This document shows positions 1-15,020 of a DNA stretch of 64,000 nucleotides, piece after piece. Below the pieces are notes generated by a model, which searched no databases, was not told where the DNA came from, and saw only the letters and a list, made by a program, of their open reading frames with translations. Every line of letters starts with the position of its first letter. The first letter of the stretch is position 1. This DNA is from Cornus controversa (lineage: Eukaryota; Streptophyta; Magnoliopsida; Cornales; Cornaceae), in the NCBI GenBank assembly GCA_026545225.1, contig CM048849.1, forward strand, positions 48,591,836-48,655,835. Direction: 5' to 3'. The position numbers and the translations under genes are program-made.

Positions 1-1923
<1,923 letters not shown>

Positions 1924-2080
1924 ACTCACCAGTTAGTTTTCTCAGCGCGCAACTCTCTGTACTCTTACAAGTCTTCTAGATATTGTGTCATGTTACTCTC
2001 AAGTACTTGGACCACTTTTATCACTCACATAAAGTGCTGCTACAATTTGTGTGACTAAGTAGTTGTGTGATTAAGTAGTC

Positions 2081-2088
2081 TATTTATA
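2081..2088 (-). promoter_or_regulatory. TATA box of the subtilase gene
   Basis: TATAAATA on the minus strand, about 160 bp upstream of the start codon. This would put transcription start near 2050 and a 5' leader of roughly 130 bases. Called from motif and position only. Confidence 0.5.
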
Positions 2089-2429
2089 ATGTACTGACAT
2101 GGTGGATAGGCATTTTTCATATTGTCAGTCAACTTATAGAAGGAAGCTTGTGGTATGAAATTCTGAATTTTGAATTTTTAGGAGATTAGCTCCTACTTTA
2201 ATTACTGAGTTTGAAGTACTCTTCAAGGTTATGACTAAATTTTTTTGACCATTCTTACAAAAGAAAACACTTGTGTCTTTTTTTTCTTCAAAGTGATGCA
2301 TTTATAATGTCATGGAAATCACGACCAATTCCACCACATGGCATGATATTGTCTGTTTTGGGACTAACACGTATTTTTGTATTTTATTCCAAAAGGTCTC
2401 ATAGCATTTGAAAAAAACACACTACACAT

Positions 2430-2985
2430 AAGCGCATCCCATTCTCCACACCTAGACAATGTGGGATTGAGCACCCTGTAACCTGCCAGTGTGGTAGCTC
2501 TCCCAGTGTCTCTCGCACTCACTCACATCACACCTGTCTATAAGGGTCACCACAATCCACTCCCCTAGAGGCTCGACGTCCCCGTCTGCATATATGTGGT
2601 GAAGGGGATGTGCTTATATATGGTGTTTACTGTCCAATTGGTATGAGGTCTTTTGGGGTAAAACTAAGAACAAAACCGTGCAAACTTGATCCAAAGCGGA
2701 CAATATCATATCATGTGGTGAAGCGGGTAGTTACATATGATATAAGAACCTGAGCCCAGTCGAAGATGGAGGGACGTTGAAGAGGTGTCTGGGCAGCGAG
2801 GACGCTGAGTCTGACTATGACATCTCCCATCACCTGAGTATGACGAAAGAAATGTATTTATACGTGATATGTTCTTTCTAATTTAATTAGTATGAGACAT
2901 TTTAAAATAAAACTTAATAGCAAAATCGTGCGAACTTAATTCAAAACGGACAATATTTGTGGTAGAGCGAGCCATTACACTATCA
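2430..2985. mobile_element. Decayed, rearranged TRIM LTR fragments
   Basis: Related to the intact TRIM at 17479-18049 but scrambled. Bases about 2430-2575 match the LTR 5' half plus the end of the internal region in reverse complement. From about 2580 to 2745 the sequence matches the LTR 3' half in forward orientation (the part around GGGGATGTGCTTATAT and GGTATGAGGTCTTTTGGGGT), followed by a worn primer-binding and internal segment. A third, more diverged LTR 3' half follows at about 2861-2977. An inversion or head-to-head insertion followed by decay would explain the order. Confidence 0.65.
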
Positions 2986-3111
2986 ATATACAAATTCAGT
3001 AGCAAGCAAGTCATTTTCCTTTGTTTACAACAATGGTAAATTGCAACCAACTCATTTATGGAAAACTACGAGTGTGTGTATGTATTACTTACTGCAAGCA
3101 GCAAATTGGAT

Positions 3112-4150
3112 TGTTTGAACCTGCTGCTTTTGTTGAAAATTGAGTTACCTTTTTTCTCAAATCATCTTATAACCTGCTGCTTTTTCTGAAAATTCAATTA
3201 GATTTTTTCTCAAATCTTCTCATCTTGTCAGTAAATTGATGCTCTATGATGGAATAATTTGTTCAGACTCTTGAAAATTCTGAATACAGAAGATTCTTCA
3301 GTTTTACTGTAAGCTGCATAGATTCAAACTTTCAAGATGATTTGATATCGAAGGGGAATTCCTTGGACAGGACAGAGACTAAGGTCTGCAGCTTAATTAT
3401 GAAGCTCAGGCACTCCTATCATGTGATTTTAACTTCCAGTGCATTTAGAAAGACAATGAAATAGCCACGCAACGATTTTAATGCAATAATTTTAAATAGA
3501 AAATGTAACAACTACATAAAAATATTAAAATTTTAATTTAATAATATTGATATTAGTGTGTTACATTTGTGATGTAGTGTACATGGGTATAATTCTTTGT
3601 CCACCCATGCTCCACACATTATTATTAGTACTCTAGGGACAATATTGAACAAATGAGGTATAGAAAGGTTTTTGAAATAAAATAATAAATACAAAAAAGA
3701 AAATACTACTTAAATCACCAATTTTGAAATTTATTGGTTTTACTAACAACCCTTTACCAAATTTTAAAAAGAAAATATTAGTACCTTTTTTTTTTCATTT
3801 CTGCACAATTTATCCATCAGAATATAAATATTCTTCATGTAGCTCCTTTATGAAGTGTTAACATCTATATATGTTCCTGTTATTATCAAATTCATTAGAA
3901 GAACCTACTCCTTCTTGAAGATTGAATTCAATTAAAATTTTTTTTTTTTTTTTTTTTTGGGTTTCAAATCTCCTAATCATATCAGTCAAAAATGACGGTT
4001 TAGTCAAAACCACACAATTTGGTCATGTATTGTCTATTCTGAATCTTGAAAATTCTTAATAGCGAAAATTCGTCAGCTTATTCTTGAAAATTCCAAAAGA
4101 GAAAATTCTTTCATTTCTCATGAGCAACATAAATTCAAACTTACTTACCC
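3112..4150. repeat. Diverged direct duplication in intergenic DNA
   Basis: A roughly 58-bp unit (CCTGCTGCTTTT...TTTTTTCTCAAATC) is tandemly repeated at about 3118-3230. A longer block, about 3180-3330, reappears diverged at about 3900-4140 with the shared order 'AATTCAATTA', T-tract, 'TCAAATCT', 'CTTGAAAATTCT', 'AATTCAAACTT'. The rest of 2990-4150 is AT-rich with no gene. Confidence 0.4.
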
Positions 4151-6080
4151 GGAAAAAAAAATTTACATGTGATGCACATTTTATATCTCAATTTGCATGC
4201 CCTCCAAGCCACCAACTGTACTCTTCTACTTTGCTTCTACAAGGAGGACGTGAGGACGTGGATGTGAACACTCGATATTATATTTTGAAAGACAAGAAAT
4301 TAAGTTATAACTCTTGAAAATTAAAAGTAGACTTTGTTGTTTGTTAATACATAATAAACTCTGTGAATGAAGAAAAAATGACTTTTGGATGAGTCATGTC
4401 TTTTGAAATTAATCAATAAAATGTAAAATATAAAACTATATATAAAAAATAAAAAATCTCACTTTAGGCCTATCCCTCACCACAAAGCTAAGTAACTTGA
4501 CAATCTCTCCATTTTTTCTTAATTACATTGAAAATAGCGAGCCCCACTTGTAGTCTGAAGGATACTTGTGCATTTTAAATGTCTTAGTGAGCCCCACTTG
4601 TATTTTAGTAAATTAATCATATAATTCTAGTCTAGTTTTCTTAAATTTAAATGCCCCCACTTGTGATGGTATCATTTTAGAGGGTTCAATCGACTTATAT
4701 ATTAGGTTTGTAGCGCTTAATCTTTTATATACATTAACTTATCTTCTATGATCTATATAAATCAAAATTTTAGTCCAATTAAATAATGATTTAGTGGATG
4801 AAATGTGAAAATTTATTTCAATGTCCACTGATTTTTTCTTTTTATTTTTTACATTTATTAGTTGATCATGATTTTAAATTTGAAAAGAATTTTTCTTAAA
4901 ATATATTTTGGGAGAGCTGCAACCATTTGGTTGGTTGGTTGTGAGGGGGTAAAGTGGGTCCACAATCTTTGAGGTTGGTGTTTCTGAAACCCTTAAATCA
5001 ATAATTTAGCCCACTTGCGATTTGAGAAGTAAAAGCCCTCAACTTCCAACCCACAAGAGAGCCCATGGGTGAGGCCCAGAGTATTAACTCTTCTCAAAGT
5101 ACATGATGGTGGATACCTTAACTCAGATAAACAGATATGGATTGATTTAATCCGATACAACATACTATAATATATAATGTTTTATAAATGTATTATTTAA
5201 TTTCATAATATATAATATTTACGTAGGATTTAAATGTTTTTAGTATTATATTTTCTTCTTCTTCTTCCCTATGCCTATTTCTTTCTTATTTTATTATTTT
5301 TTCATTTAACAAATAGTCAAATACTTAATTTTCTTCTTCTTCTTCTTTTATCGGTTTCTTTAGCTTTTTTGTTTCTTTTTTTTAATTTGACAATCTCTTT
5401 TGATATTAATTTTTTTAACAAAAAATTAGATTGGATATTCATTTCTATATTCAGAAATAGTTCACCAATTCATGATTTGTCAAGTCAATCTTTCTCGAGC
5501 CAAATAAACTCATTAAGGATCCATGCTCGCTTCCAATAGCCCGTCTCTTTCTACCGATTGCCAATTCTTGAGTTTCGACCTAAGGGACTCCAAGGCAACT
5601 TATTCTTTAGGAGTTGACATAACAAACTACGCAAGCCTCCCAATGAAGCCAACATAAATCCTATCTGAAAATATATATATATAGTTTCATTATTGTGGTA
5701 TACTAGCTGCCTCTATTCAAACTTTCAGTTCCAGCCGGAGCATATAGATATGTCAATGGATTTGTATGTATATAGTGTCACAGTAGTCAAATTCAAACAC
5801 ATTTTTTTGTCGCAATGATGACACTAGGACAACGCTCATCTTCCTCTACGTTAGTCTCAACCAACACGCTTGATATCTTAGACACACACCAAGTCACACT
5901 CTCACACACACAAGAAGGTTATATAGGAAGAGAATGGACAAAACACACAGCAATTATAGAAACTTTACGGTTCTCAACCTTATATTATATACACAAGACC
6001 AGTACAAGAAAATCTAGTCAAGTCCTACAGTAAATATACAAAGGCACACCAGTGCCTAATTTAGAATTCGTATCTCACTA
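4151..6080. other. Intergenic DNA without recognised genes
   Basis: AT-rich sequence with TTC and T tracts near 5250-5400. The open frame at 5234-5539 is Leu/Phe-rich and comes from those tracts. Bases 5480-5660 and 5815-6080 are less biased and may be transposon-derived, but nothing in them is recognisable. Confidence 0.5.
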
Positions 6081-6084
6081 CAAT

Positions 6085-9011
6085 GCCCAATTAAGACTTG
6101 TTACTCAAGAATTGTCCCTATAGGGGGGTGAATAAGGACAATAGACAAACGATGAAACTTTTTCATTTTAACTCATTTTGACAAAAGTAGGCTTGTTTGG
6201 ACTTTTGTCAAACACTTAGTGAACTTATGTATTCAACAAGTGGGAATGAGAAAGCTCTATGTATTATCCACTTAAATGATTTAGTGGATACAACAAATGA
6301 AAGTGTACATGTAAGTGCAACATATCATACTTGTAGTGTGTGAAAATGTTACTTGCACATTTTAACAAACACATGATATGCAAATTGATTGGCAAAAAGA
6401 TAATCAAATAAATACTCAATCAATTAACAATTTAATCAATTCCACAACTCAACCAAAATACTCCAAGCATTCATCTCATCCTCCTCATATGAATTAAAAC
6501 ATATAAACTTATAGTATTCATATATAAAGCATAAACAGTTTAAACAAATGAAATGCTATCAAATAAAGGAGTTTAAGGATAGAAAAATGCAAATCAAGTG
6601 ACACCATGATTTTTATATGGTTCGGCACATCTTGCCTACGTCCATGCCTCAAGAGCACTTCTTGAGGTTTCCATTATAGAGCATTCCTTAATGGTGGAAA
6701 GCAAATCGTACAATTGTCAAGTGAATCACTTGAGCTTCTTCGCTCTAGTAAAGACATCACTAAGACTTCTTTGCCAAGCTCATGACTTGGGCTTCTTTGG
6801 TCAATGAAAATCTCACCAAGACTTCTTTACTAAGCTCATGACTTGGGCTTCCTTGCCAAAAGCATCATTTGGTCTTCCTCTCGAAGGTAAATAATAAATT
6901 GTAATACAATTACAACAATATTCATCAATGAATAAATATTCAATATACACTCAAATCTTATAGTTATATATGAAGATTTCAAATAAAAGCTCAACTCTAG
7001 ATATGCAATATGAACCACAATGAATGATATGAAAGATGAGACTCAATAGTGGTTCCTAAGAGATATTATACCAAGTAGAATGCAAAAATATGCATTTAAG
7101 AGTTTCTCAAATGTATGCTTATGGGTAGGTTTCTCTTTAGCTCTCTTGCTCTCTGCTCCACTCTTCTCTACTCTCAACTCTACATTGTATTATCTCTCTC
7201 TTGTTTTGAAATTTCTAAAACAAATGGGTATATATAAGGTCTCAAGAGGATATAGTCGTTTGGGGTCCAAAACTAGCCGTTATTTTGAATTTGGGAAAAA
7301 GCAGTCGACTTTCTGCCTAAAGCAATCGACTTTATTTGAGCCTTTAAAGTGTCAGATTCACGCTGCTAAAAAGAGTCGACTTTCTTAAATCACTAAGTCG
7401 ACTATTTCATCAAATTTCATAAACTAAAATAGAAATAAAGTCTACTATATGAAATAAGATAGTCTTCTATCTTAATGCTCTAGAAATGTCATTTTCATAA
7501 AATTTCATAAACTAAAATAGAAAGATAGTCTTCTATATGAATTGAGACAGTCTTTTATCTTAGTACTCTAGAAATGCCATTTTCATAAAATTTCATAAAC
7601 TAAAATAGAAAGATAGTCTTCTATATGAATTGAGATAGTCTTCTATCTTAGTGTTTTAGAAATTTCATTTTCATAAAATTTCATAAACTAAAATAGAAAG
7701 GTAGTCTTCTATATGAATTGAGACAGTCTTCTATCTTAGTGCTCTAGAAATGCAAATTTCATAAAATTTTATAAACTAAAATAGAAAGAAAGTCTTTTAT
7801 ATGAATTGAAACAGTCTTCTATCTTAGTGCTCTAGAAATGCAAATTTTGTGAAATTCTATAAACTAAAATAGAAAGAAAGTCTTCTATATGAATTGAAAC
7901 GGTCTTCTATCTTAGTACTCTAGAAATGCAAATTTTATGAAATTCTATAAACTAAAATAGAAAGAAAGTCGATTATATGAATTAAGATAGTCTTCTATTT
8001 TAGTGTTCCAGAAATGTCAAAACGTGCTGCTTGAAAAGGTCGACTATTCAGTTTAAATAAGTCGACTATTTTAATCATCATTTGAAATACAACTCTGTTA
8101 AAGCATGAATGAGCCTAAAACCTCAAGAACTGATGGAAAGAAACTTCATTAAGATCAAGTCATATTCTAAAATGCTAAAAATCAATTATAGATAGTAAAA
8201 TAAGATGCACGTGGTCTTAGAATCAATTTTAGATTATGAGTTGGGTTCTTTGAATATTTGAACCTCCTCAAAATAACCTATGACCTTATGAAATAAATCA
8301 GTTTGATCCAAGGTCTTTAACTTCATAATTTCATTAAATATGAATATTGAGAATTAAAGATATTTCCAATTGGAGATCATCTCAATATTACCTAAGACTT
8401 TTCATGATTTAAACATATAAGTTCAAAGCCTTATTTTTATAATTCCTAAACACCATTCCAAATGATATGATTGAAAGACATAGTTCTAGTTATGGCATAA
8501 TAGTTAAGTTCTTTCAAAGCTTATAAAAGCTTGAACTAAAACTAACTCAACCTTAGTAAATGCCTCATGATATTATAAATGAAATTCATGGTCTATTACT
8601 TATGATCTAAGGACTTATGAATGATGTGAATGATATGCATTGTCCTAGAGCTTTCATGTGAGTACATCAAAGTAACTTTACAAAAATTACATATACACTC
8701 ACCAAGACTAAACTACCCAATCTTCAATGTCTTCGTATGCATTGGATGAAGTCTTATTTCTTTTGATTCTATTGTCTTCATCCTTTTGCAATGTCCTTGA
8801 TATGAGCTTTTGAACATAGATGGGCATGATCAATGTGAGCTTTGAATACCTTTGCAATGTGTCATTGATCTTCTTGTCTTACTTTGAGTGTTGTCAGAAT
8901 TCAACCTGTTTAAGCACAAAAACTTAAGTAGACATAAAATCCTAACAATGACAATGTTTTGTTATCATCAAAATAACTAAGATAACTTTGGTTAAAAACT
9001 TTGGTTCAACA
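6085..9011 (-). mobile_element. Probable Copia (SIRE/Maximus-type) LTR, solo or partial
   Basis: On the minus strand the left end reads TTATTCACCCCCCTATAG. A pyrimidine block of this form is found just before the 3' end of LTRs in the SIRE/Maximus Copia lineage. The right end on the minus strand begins TGTTGAACC and soon contains TTTTGATGATAACAAA, also common at the start of such LTRs. No coding domain is present in the 2.9 kb, which fits a solo LTR. An 88-bp tandem array occupies the middle, flanked by repeated GTCGACT motifs. The exact 3' border is unresolved: TATAG occurs just outside TGTTG and also just after CCCCCC, but the latter may be part of the LTR itself. Confidence 0.4.
7412..8025. 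repeat. Seven-copy 88-bp tandem array
   Basis: The landmark AAACTAAAATAG starts at 7421, 7509, 7597, 7685, 7773, 7861 and 7949, an exact 88-bp period with no length change in seven units. Each unit also carries one or two copies of AGTCTTCTAT and one GCTCTAGAAATG-like motif. Units differ by scattered substitutions. The array sits inside the probable LTR. Confidence 0.93.
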
Positions 9012-11720
9012 CTATATAGCCCACAATATGCATTTGACACCCTACAAATACTAGGGTTATGTGCTGGAACTTATCAACACATGCCACCCTGCATAGTGGT
9101 TGTCAGCACTATGCCCATGTCTCTTTATCTTCAACATGTGGAGAAATGCTAGAACTGATGTGTGTTGGCGAGCCAAAAGGCTGCCACCTTGCAATGTTGG
9201 TTACTGAGCCTTCCCCACATTCCTACAATATAGCAATATATGTGGAAGGTGATCAGTAACACTTCAAACCACTTGGATTTGCTGGAGTCTTCTATGTTTT
9301 GCCAAGTGTCATGGTAACTTCCTACACTATGCTATGTCTCCCAATTCTCTGTAATATGGGAGAACAACCCTCAATACTTGCAACTGTCTTATGTTGTTAG
9401 CCTTCAGAATATGCCACCTGTCATAGGTGATTGTAGGAAACACCCACATTCCCACCATGTATGTCATACCTCGATTTTTGATTTTCCTATAATTCGAGGG
9501 TGAACAGTGTTATCACATCATCACCTCACAACAATTCCATAAAAATGTGCAAGCTTAAATCTATCCTTGCACATGGATATACATATCTCAACTTCAACCA
9601 ACTGCAATGGGCCTAAACCATGCCACGTTTACATAGCCAACTAGAGGTAGCCTGTAGCTTTTCGGACATGCGACCCTGTGTGAATGGAATCTGAACCTGA
9701 AACTTGTGTCATTTGATAGAAAATATAAAAATACTCGAGTTCAAAAAAAGAATCACTCAAATCGGATTTAAAACAAAGAAGTTATGCCCTTTCGAAGTTG
9801 TGAAGTCACGCAGGAGCACCCAAGAATCTCCAGGATTCCTTCGGTCGACTGATGGGTAGTCGGTCGACCGAAAAGGCACTTTCAGTCGACTGAAACCCTC
9901 TTCAATTGCCCAAAACAAGTTCCCAATTGTTCTAACACTCGGGATCTCACACTTTCGGTCGACCGATGCAGAGGGCACTCAACTGAAAGTTCAAAAATAC
10001 CTCAATACTTAATTTTCACAAGTCCATATGTCTTCCCTGTAATCATACACTCACTTGCAACTTTAAACATAATCAAAGACTACACAAATCCATGATTTCA
10101 AGCCTCACAAATCTATGAGTTTCACAATTTTACTTCAAAATCCACCTTATCCTTGAAATAAGAACATCTATAAATATTCTATAGAACACATTGTATATCA
10201 AAGATGTACAAATCCCCTTCCATCTAGGTTCTTATAATCGTTTGTATAATGCTATAATATGAATAGAAGTCATAACTTCACAATTTCATACATCATAAGG
10301 CGTTACACTCGTAACACCTAACTCATCCCACTAGAGTCTAGCATAAACAGTGCATTTCAAACACTCCAAAGCTAGACGTAGTCACACCTCTACCAAGATT
10401 TTCAAATCCTTTCCAAATCAACCATCATACTCACACAATTTCAGTTTTCAAAATTATAAATTACAATCCTTCTAGTGTGCCTTAAGTCATACTCTAACTG
10501 TCTCATCACACATCACAACAACATTACCTCCCATATCACTTCTGAGAATATTCATATCAAAATTAGTCATATCTAGTAACACTAAATCGAACACCAATCG
10601 ACATTCCGCAATCTAGATCTTGTAAGACTGACAAATTTTAGCAAGGTAACTCCACTCCCAACAAATGTATTAATGGACAATGGTGACTCCAAAGATGATA
10701 CCTCTAGCTCCAAGGCACAAGCAAATGCATATGAATGAATGAATGAGATGCACGTAACTCTATCAACACCCTAGTCCACGAGCTAGAAACTAGGAAAATA
10801 CCTTCGACCTCTTTACTATCGGAAGTCATCCATGTTTGAAATTAGTCATCACTAATCCTTTATCCATCGTCACCCAGACGAAACAACTCAACACCCATAA
10901 GAGTCGGTGTATTGTAAAAGAAGTACTAATCAAAGAAAAATGTTCGGCCGAGCTATTTTCCTTCATTAGCCCAACCCCGACAATATGCTATCCTTGTTTC
11001 CTATCTCGATCTCTATTTGTCAACCTTGGCGTAACAGTTACTAATAACGTAATATAAGCCCCTAAGTATCCATAAGGACTCAAACACTCGCAACCTTCTC
11101 TATATTATCTCTTCACTGTTCACTAACCATGCTTATCCTCAAGTCAAAAGTTTCAACTAAACCAATTCTGGGAGTATTATCAAATAAAAATCAGTTTCAC
11201 ACACCAACACATTGTTCTTTCATTATGATCACTTACACCAAGCTAATCACTTCATTATTGTCTAAAGGTAATCAAACATATCGTTCAGACAACAACCAGC
11301 CACTGTATATCTCTAAACCAATAAGTTACTCTATGTCTTTAAATATTCGAACATTTGACTTTGGTACCCTAGATCTTCAAACCTAATACTTTAATAGTAT
11401 TCTAGAAATTTTCAAATCATTCCAATTCAACACGTGACTTAATCCTTTTCCGTTGTTCATAACTATTCATACTTGATTAAGTTCTAATACCAACTTTCAC
11501 ATCACACAATTTACAGTTAAAATCAAATACTCTATCAAGTCTAACCATGAGAAAGTCATGGCATGACCGGGTACGAAATAGAATGTTAAATGACTAATAC
11601 ATAACCACTTCAATCGTGCTCGTTTTTTTAAAATTATTATATTCGTGATTTCTCATCAACCGACACAGACAATAATAACAATCAAATATCATGTCATAAA
11701 AAAATAAAAATAAAAAAAGT
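9012..11720. other. Non-coding DNA, probably retrotransposon-derived
   Basis: No coding domain is visible. Repeated palindromic GGTCGACCGA/TCAGTCGACTGA motifs occur at 9840-9965, and the style (ATACCTCGATTTTTGATTTT near 9470, CATGACCGGGTACG near 11560) suggests untranslated parts of an LTR retroelement. Open frames in the stretch are short and unrelated to known proteins. Family and borders could not be fixed. Confidence 0.25.
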
Positions 11721-12956
11721 CTGCCGTTCCCGATATATTAACTTTGAACTGGTTCAAATCTTATCCGTGTGCAGGTGAATGTATTACTACTATTAGTTTT
11801 TGGAGACAGTTTTACCTGTTGAAACATTAATAATATTGTACGATGTCTGCATAAAATCATGATGAGTTGAAATAAATTAAAGTTGACATGGTTAGATGAA
11901 CATTGAACAACTACAGGCCCATTTAATGAATGCAAGTAATTGATAAATAAAGAAATTCGTACATCCTTATCCAAAACAATAAAAAATAAATAAATAAATA
12001 AAGTTTGTACATTCAATTGACTGAGAAATCCTGTTTTGAACATTAGATTTATCTAAAATTTGCAAAAGGCAATGCTCTGGGATTTGGAAAAATTATGTAG
12101 AGGCTATAATTTCTTCTGGGATTGGGGTCCCATGGTGCGAACCATCTAATTCAATGAAAAATGCTGGTAAAACCTTGACCAAGTTACACTTAGCTATCAC
12201 CAGATTCCTTAAAATATACATCTGAATTTTTGTTTTTGTTTTCGTTTTTGTTAAATTATTCTGAGTTTTCTTTTGAAGATAATCGTTAATGATTAGAGAC
12301 TAATACCATACTTATTATAATAAAATATATACAATATATATATAATAAGTATAAAAAATAACACAAAAATCATTAATAATATTCATTCGATAACTCTATC
12401 AGAAGTTGTGTATCTAAATTGATAAATAATAGGAGAAGTCTGTGTATATTAATAAAATATTAGAAAAAGTCGGTGTATCTTACCTTAAAACTTTAAAAAA
12501 TAGTACTATTATGATGTACATATATATCTATGAGACAGAAAAATTATCAAAATACATATGAAAAATCATTTTGATCGCAAGTTCGTTTCAAACTTTTGTC
12601 TAGTTTTTCTTTCAACCTAATTTGATCAAATTGAACTACCTATTCAACTTGATACTATTCAGTATACAGAGTAAAACTTTGACTGCTGCATGTAATCTCA
12701 TTTTCAGTTATTTTGATATAATTTTGTTGTAAAAAATACTTGGGCCATTTTAATATAGGTTATATTTTTTTTTGTATTTCATGCATGATAATAAGAAGTG
12801 TTCATAGCAACAAGAGAAATTATTTGGTAACCCAAAACAAGCATTCAAATTGGTCGTTGATGAATCCCTCTTCGACAATCAAATGAATGGGGAGCGTTTG
12901 GCAGTTTATGTACAGTATATCATTTCTCTCCAACAATAATGAAGTCCATATTGCAG
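11721..12956. other. Intergenic DNA, nothing recognised
   Basis: AT-rich sequence. The minus-strand open frame at 11738-12043 has no recognisable domain, signal or neighbour support, and is treated as chance. Confidence 0.5.
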
Positions 12957-12964
12957 TAAACTTT

Positions 12965-13176
12965 GGTCATGTTTGGATAATTTTTGAAAAACAGTTTTTG
13001 ACTTTTTAAGTTCAAAAGTTATTTTGGGAAGTGTTTAGATTGGTAAGGTTAAAGAGTTTCAAAATTTAAAAAGGATGTTCATAAAAAACTAGTGAGTACC
13101 AGCTTTCTCATTTAGCTTCTACTTCTCTTTTTCTTCTCCGTAAAAGTCGAAGCAAAATCTCTACCAAACAAGACCT
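12965..13176. mobile_element. hAT-like MITE, about 210 bp
   Basis: The ends GGTCATGTTTGG and, on the reverse strand, GGTCTTGTTTGG form short inverted repeats. The flanks TAAACTTT (12957-12964) and TAATCTTT (13177-13184) look like an 8-bp target duplication with one mismatch and a one-base offset. No coding capacity. Confidence 0.55.
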
Positions 13177-13249
13177 TAATCTTTATTAAAAATATATACA
13201 TTTTAGGCTTTTTCAACAATGTGACTTAGGTATTATCTTTTATGTTCAT

Positions 13250-13790
13250 TTATTTTTTTTGTTTTCCAAAAAATTTTCTATTAGAAAAAAGGGTTTTTTT
13301 ATATCAAAGTTTTTTTTTTTTACTTTGATAAAAAAAAAGGAGGAGTTTCTTTCTGGGAAAAAAATTCTGGAGATATTTTTTTTGGGAAAAAAAACAAAAT
13401 ATGCACTATTACTTAATAAAAAAAAATTATTTATTTTTTTGTTTTTCAGAAATTGTTTCAGGAACTTTTTTTCATTAGAAATAGAGAGAATTAATGAAAA
13501 TAAAAAAAAATCTGAAAATTATTATTATTGTGCATATTTAGTTTTTTTTGGAAACAATTTCTGTAATTTTTTTTCTGGAAAAAAACTCCTCTTTTTTTTA
13601 TTAAGATAAAGAAAAACTTAATATAAAAAAACCCCTCTCTTTCTAATGGAAAAATTTACGGAAAACAAAAAAAATTCAAATTTTTTTATTCTGTAATTGT
13701 GCATTTTTTTTTCCCGAAAATTGATATAACTTAATATATAAAAAAAAAACCTCTCTTCTTTCAATTGTTATTTATTTTTTTATAATAATA
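13250..13790. repeat. Poly-T/poly-A rich low-complexity tract
   Basis: Alternating runs of T and A separated by short G-containing motifs such as CTGGAAAAAAA and TTGGGAAAAAAA, recurring irregularly. The open frame at 13259-13609 is Phe/Lys-rich and only mirrors this composition. Confidence 0.7.
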
Positions 13791-14778
13791 GAAAGGGTAA
13801 AATGGTTACTGAAAATGATAATAAGTGCAAGAGGGAGTAATTTGTTCACTTTTGCAAATGTAAGAGTATGATATGGTCCAAAATATAATATAGAAGAATT
13901 TCTTGCACTTTTTTAGAAGTACAAAAATTTTTTTGATCCTTTTCCTTTTTTTTTATATTACTTTTTTAGGGGCTCAATTATATTTATAATTAAGTACTGT
14001 TTTGTACCTAAATTCAAGTCCTCAAGCTTGTCCATCAGAACTTTATAAGAGATGCAATAAACAATAACTACAAGTTCTTAAAATAATTGTATATTGTCAA
14101 TTTTATGAAATTTATAATTATGAGTAGTCTTCACAGTTTTCAATGTATGTATAGAGACTAAGTACCTCCTTAATTTGTCACACAGAAAACACAGTTTCTC
14201 CATAATTAAAAAAAAAAAATTATAAACCACAGTCCTCTGAAAATAGAATTTTTTTACTGAACCAAAAATGTGAATAGTTAAAAAAAATACACACACACAT
14301 CATATTAAAAAAAAAAAAAAACAAATGATATTACTCATTGAGAGTTACTTCTACCTTTAAGTTTCTGTGTCCCACATAGATGGCTTTGTGAGTTTCTGAT
14401 CTATCTTCTATCATGCTTGTTGAAAGGTTGGTCGTGAACAGCAAGATTGTCAAAGGTGAAAGAGTTTGCTTCATAAATGGTCTAGACATGGCCGTTGAGC
14501 CATAAATACAATTAAAGTCTGATACAATGTTTGTAATGCTGTCTAATATCAGCAAGCAAAACTATGAAAATAATTGAAATGAATTGAATGATTCATTTCC
14601 CTCTGGTTTGTTAGGTATAGATTGAAATTAACATGGTTAGCTGGCCAAAACTGCCGGCTCAATTAAGGGTGGTTGCAATTTGCTGACAAATCCAGTCTGA
14701 ATCTTCATAACTAATTGATGTATTTGACTTAGTCCAAGCATCAATCACATAGCTGTTTTTGTAGATCGACAGTGGGAA
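13791..14778. other. Intergenic DNA, nothing recognised
   Basis: AT-rich sequence with poly-A stretches near 14210 and 14310. The small minus-strand frames (14078-14296, 14331-14555) lack recognisable domains. Confidence 0.45.
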
Positions 14779-14805
<27 letters not shown>

Positions 14806-14809
<4 letters not shown>

Positions 14810-14975
14810 TTCTTGTTCACCGGTGAAAAAAAAATTCTTTCACACTATATATGATAACCATTGAATATGATTGCAATGATTTCTAAAAATTACATTTTCT
14901 ACACTTAGATCGTATCCAACGGTTACCATGTTTGGTGTGTAAAAAAATTTTTGTTCACCGATGAATAAGAGATCA
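14806..14975. mobile_element. Foldback MITE between two (AT)n arrays
   Basis: About 60-bp imperfect inverted repeats. The left arm starts TGATTTCTTGTTCACCGG and the right arm, reversed, starts TGATCTCTTATTCATCGG. Both arms continue through an A-tract into a conserved AACC(A/G)TTG(A/G)ATA core. The element is bracketed exactly by (AT)n at 14779-14806 and 14979-15018, so any target duplication is hidden in the repeat. Confidence 0.7.
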
Positions 14976-14976
14976 T

Positions 14977-15018
<42 letters not shown>

Positions 15019-15020
<2 letters not shown>

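Noticed and set aside
5234..5539. 101-codon Leu/Phe-rich open frame
   Set aside because: Composition comes from TTC/T tracts. No domain and no promoter or neighbour support.
6118..9016. TATAG flanks as proof of a solo-LTR target duplication
   Set aside because: On one side TATAG follows CCCCCC, where related LTRs themselves often continue (C)TCTAG, so the match may be internal and the border is left open.
13259..13609. 116-codon Phe/Lys-rich open frame
   Set aside because: Entirely within a poly-T/poly-A tract; low-complexity product only.
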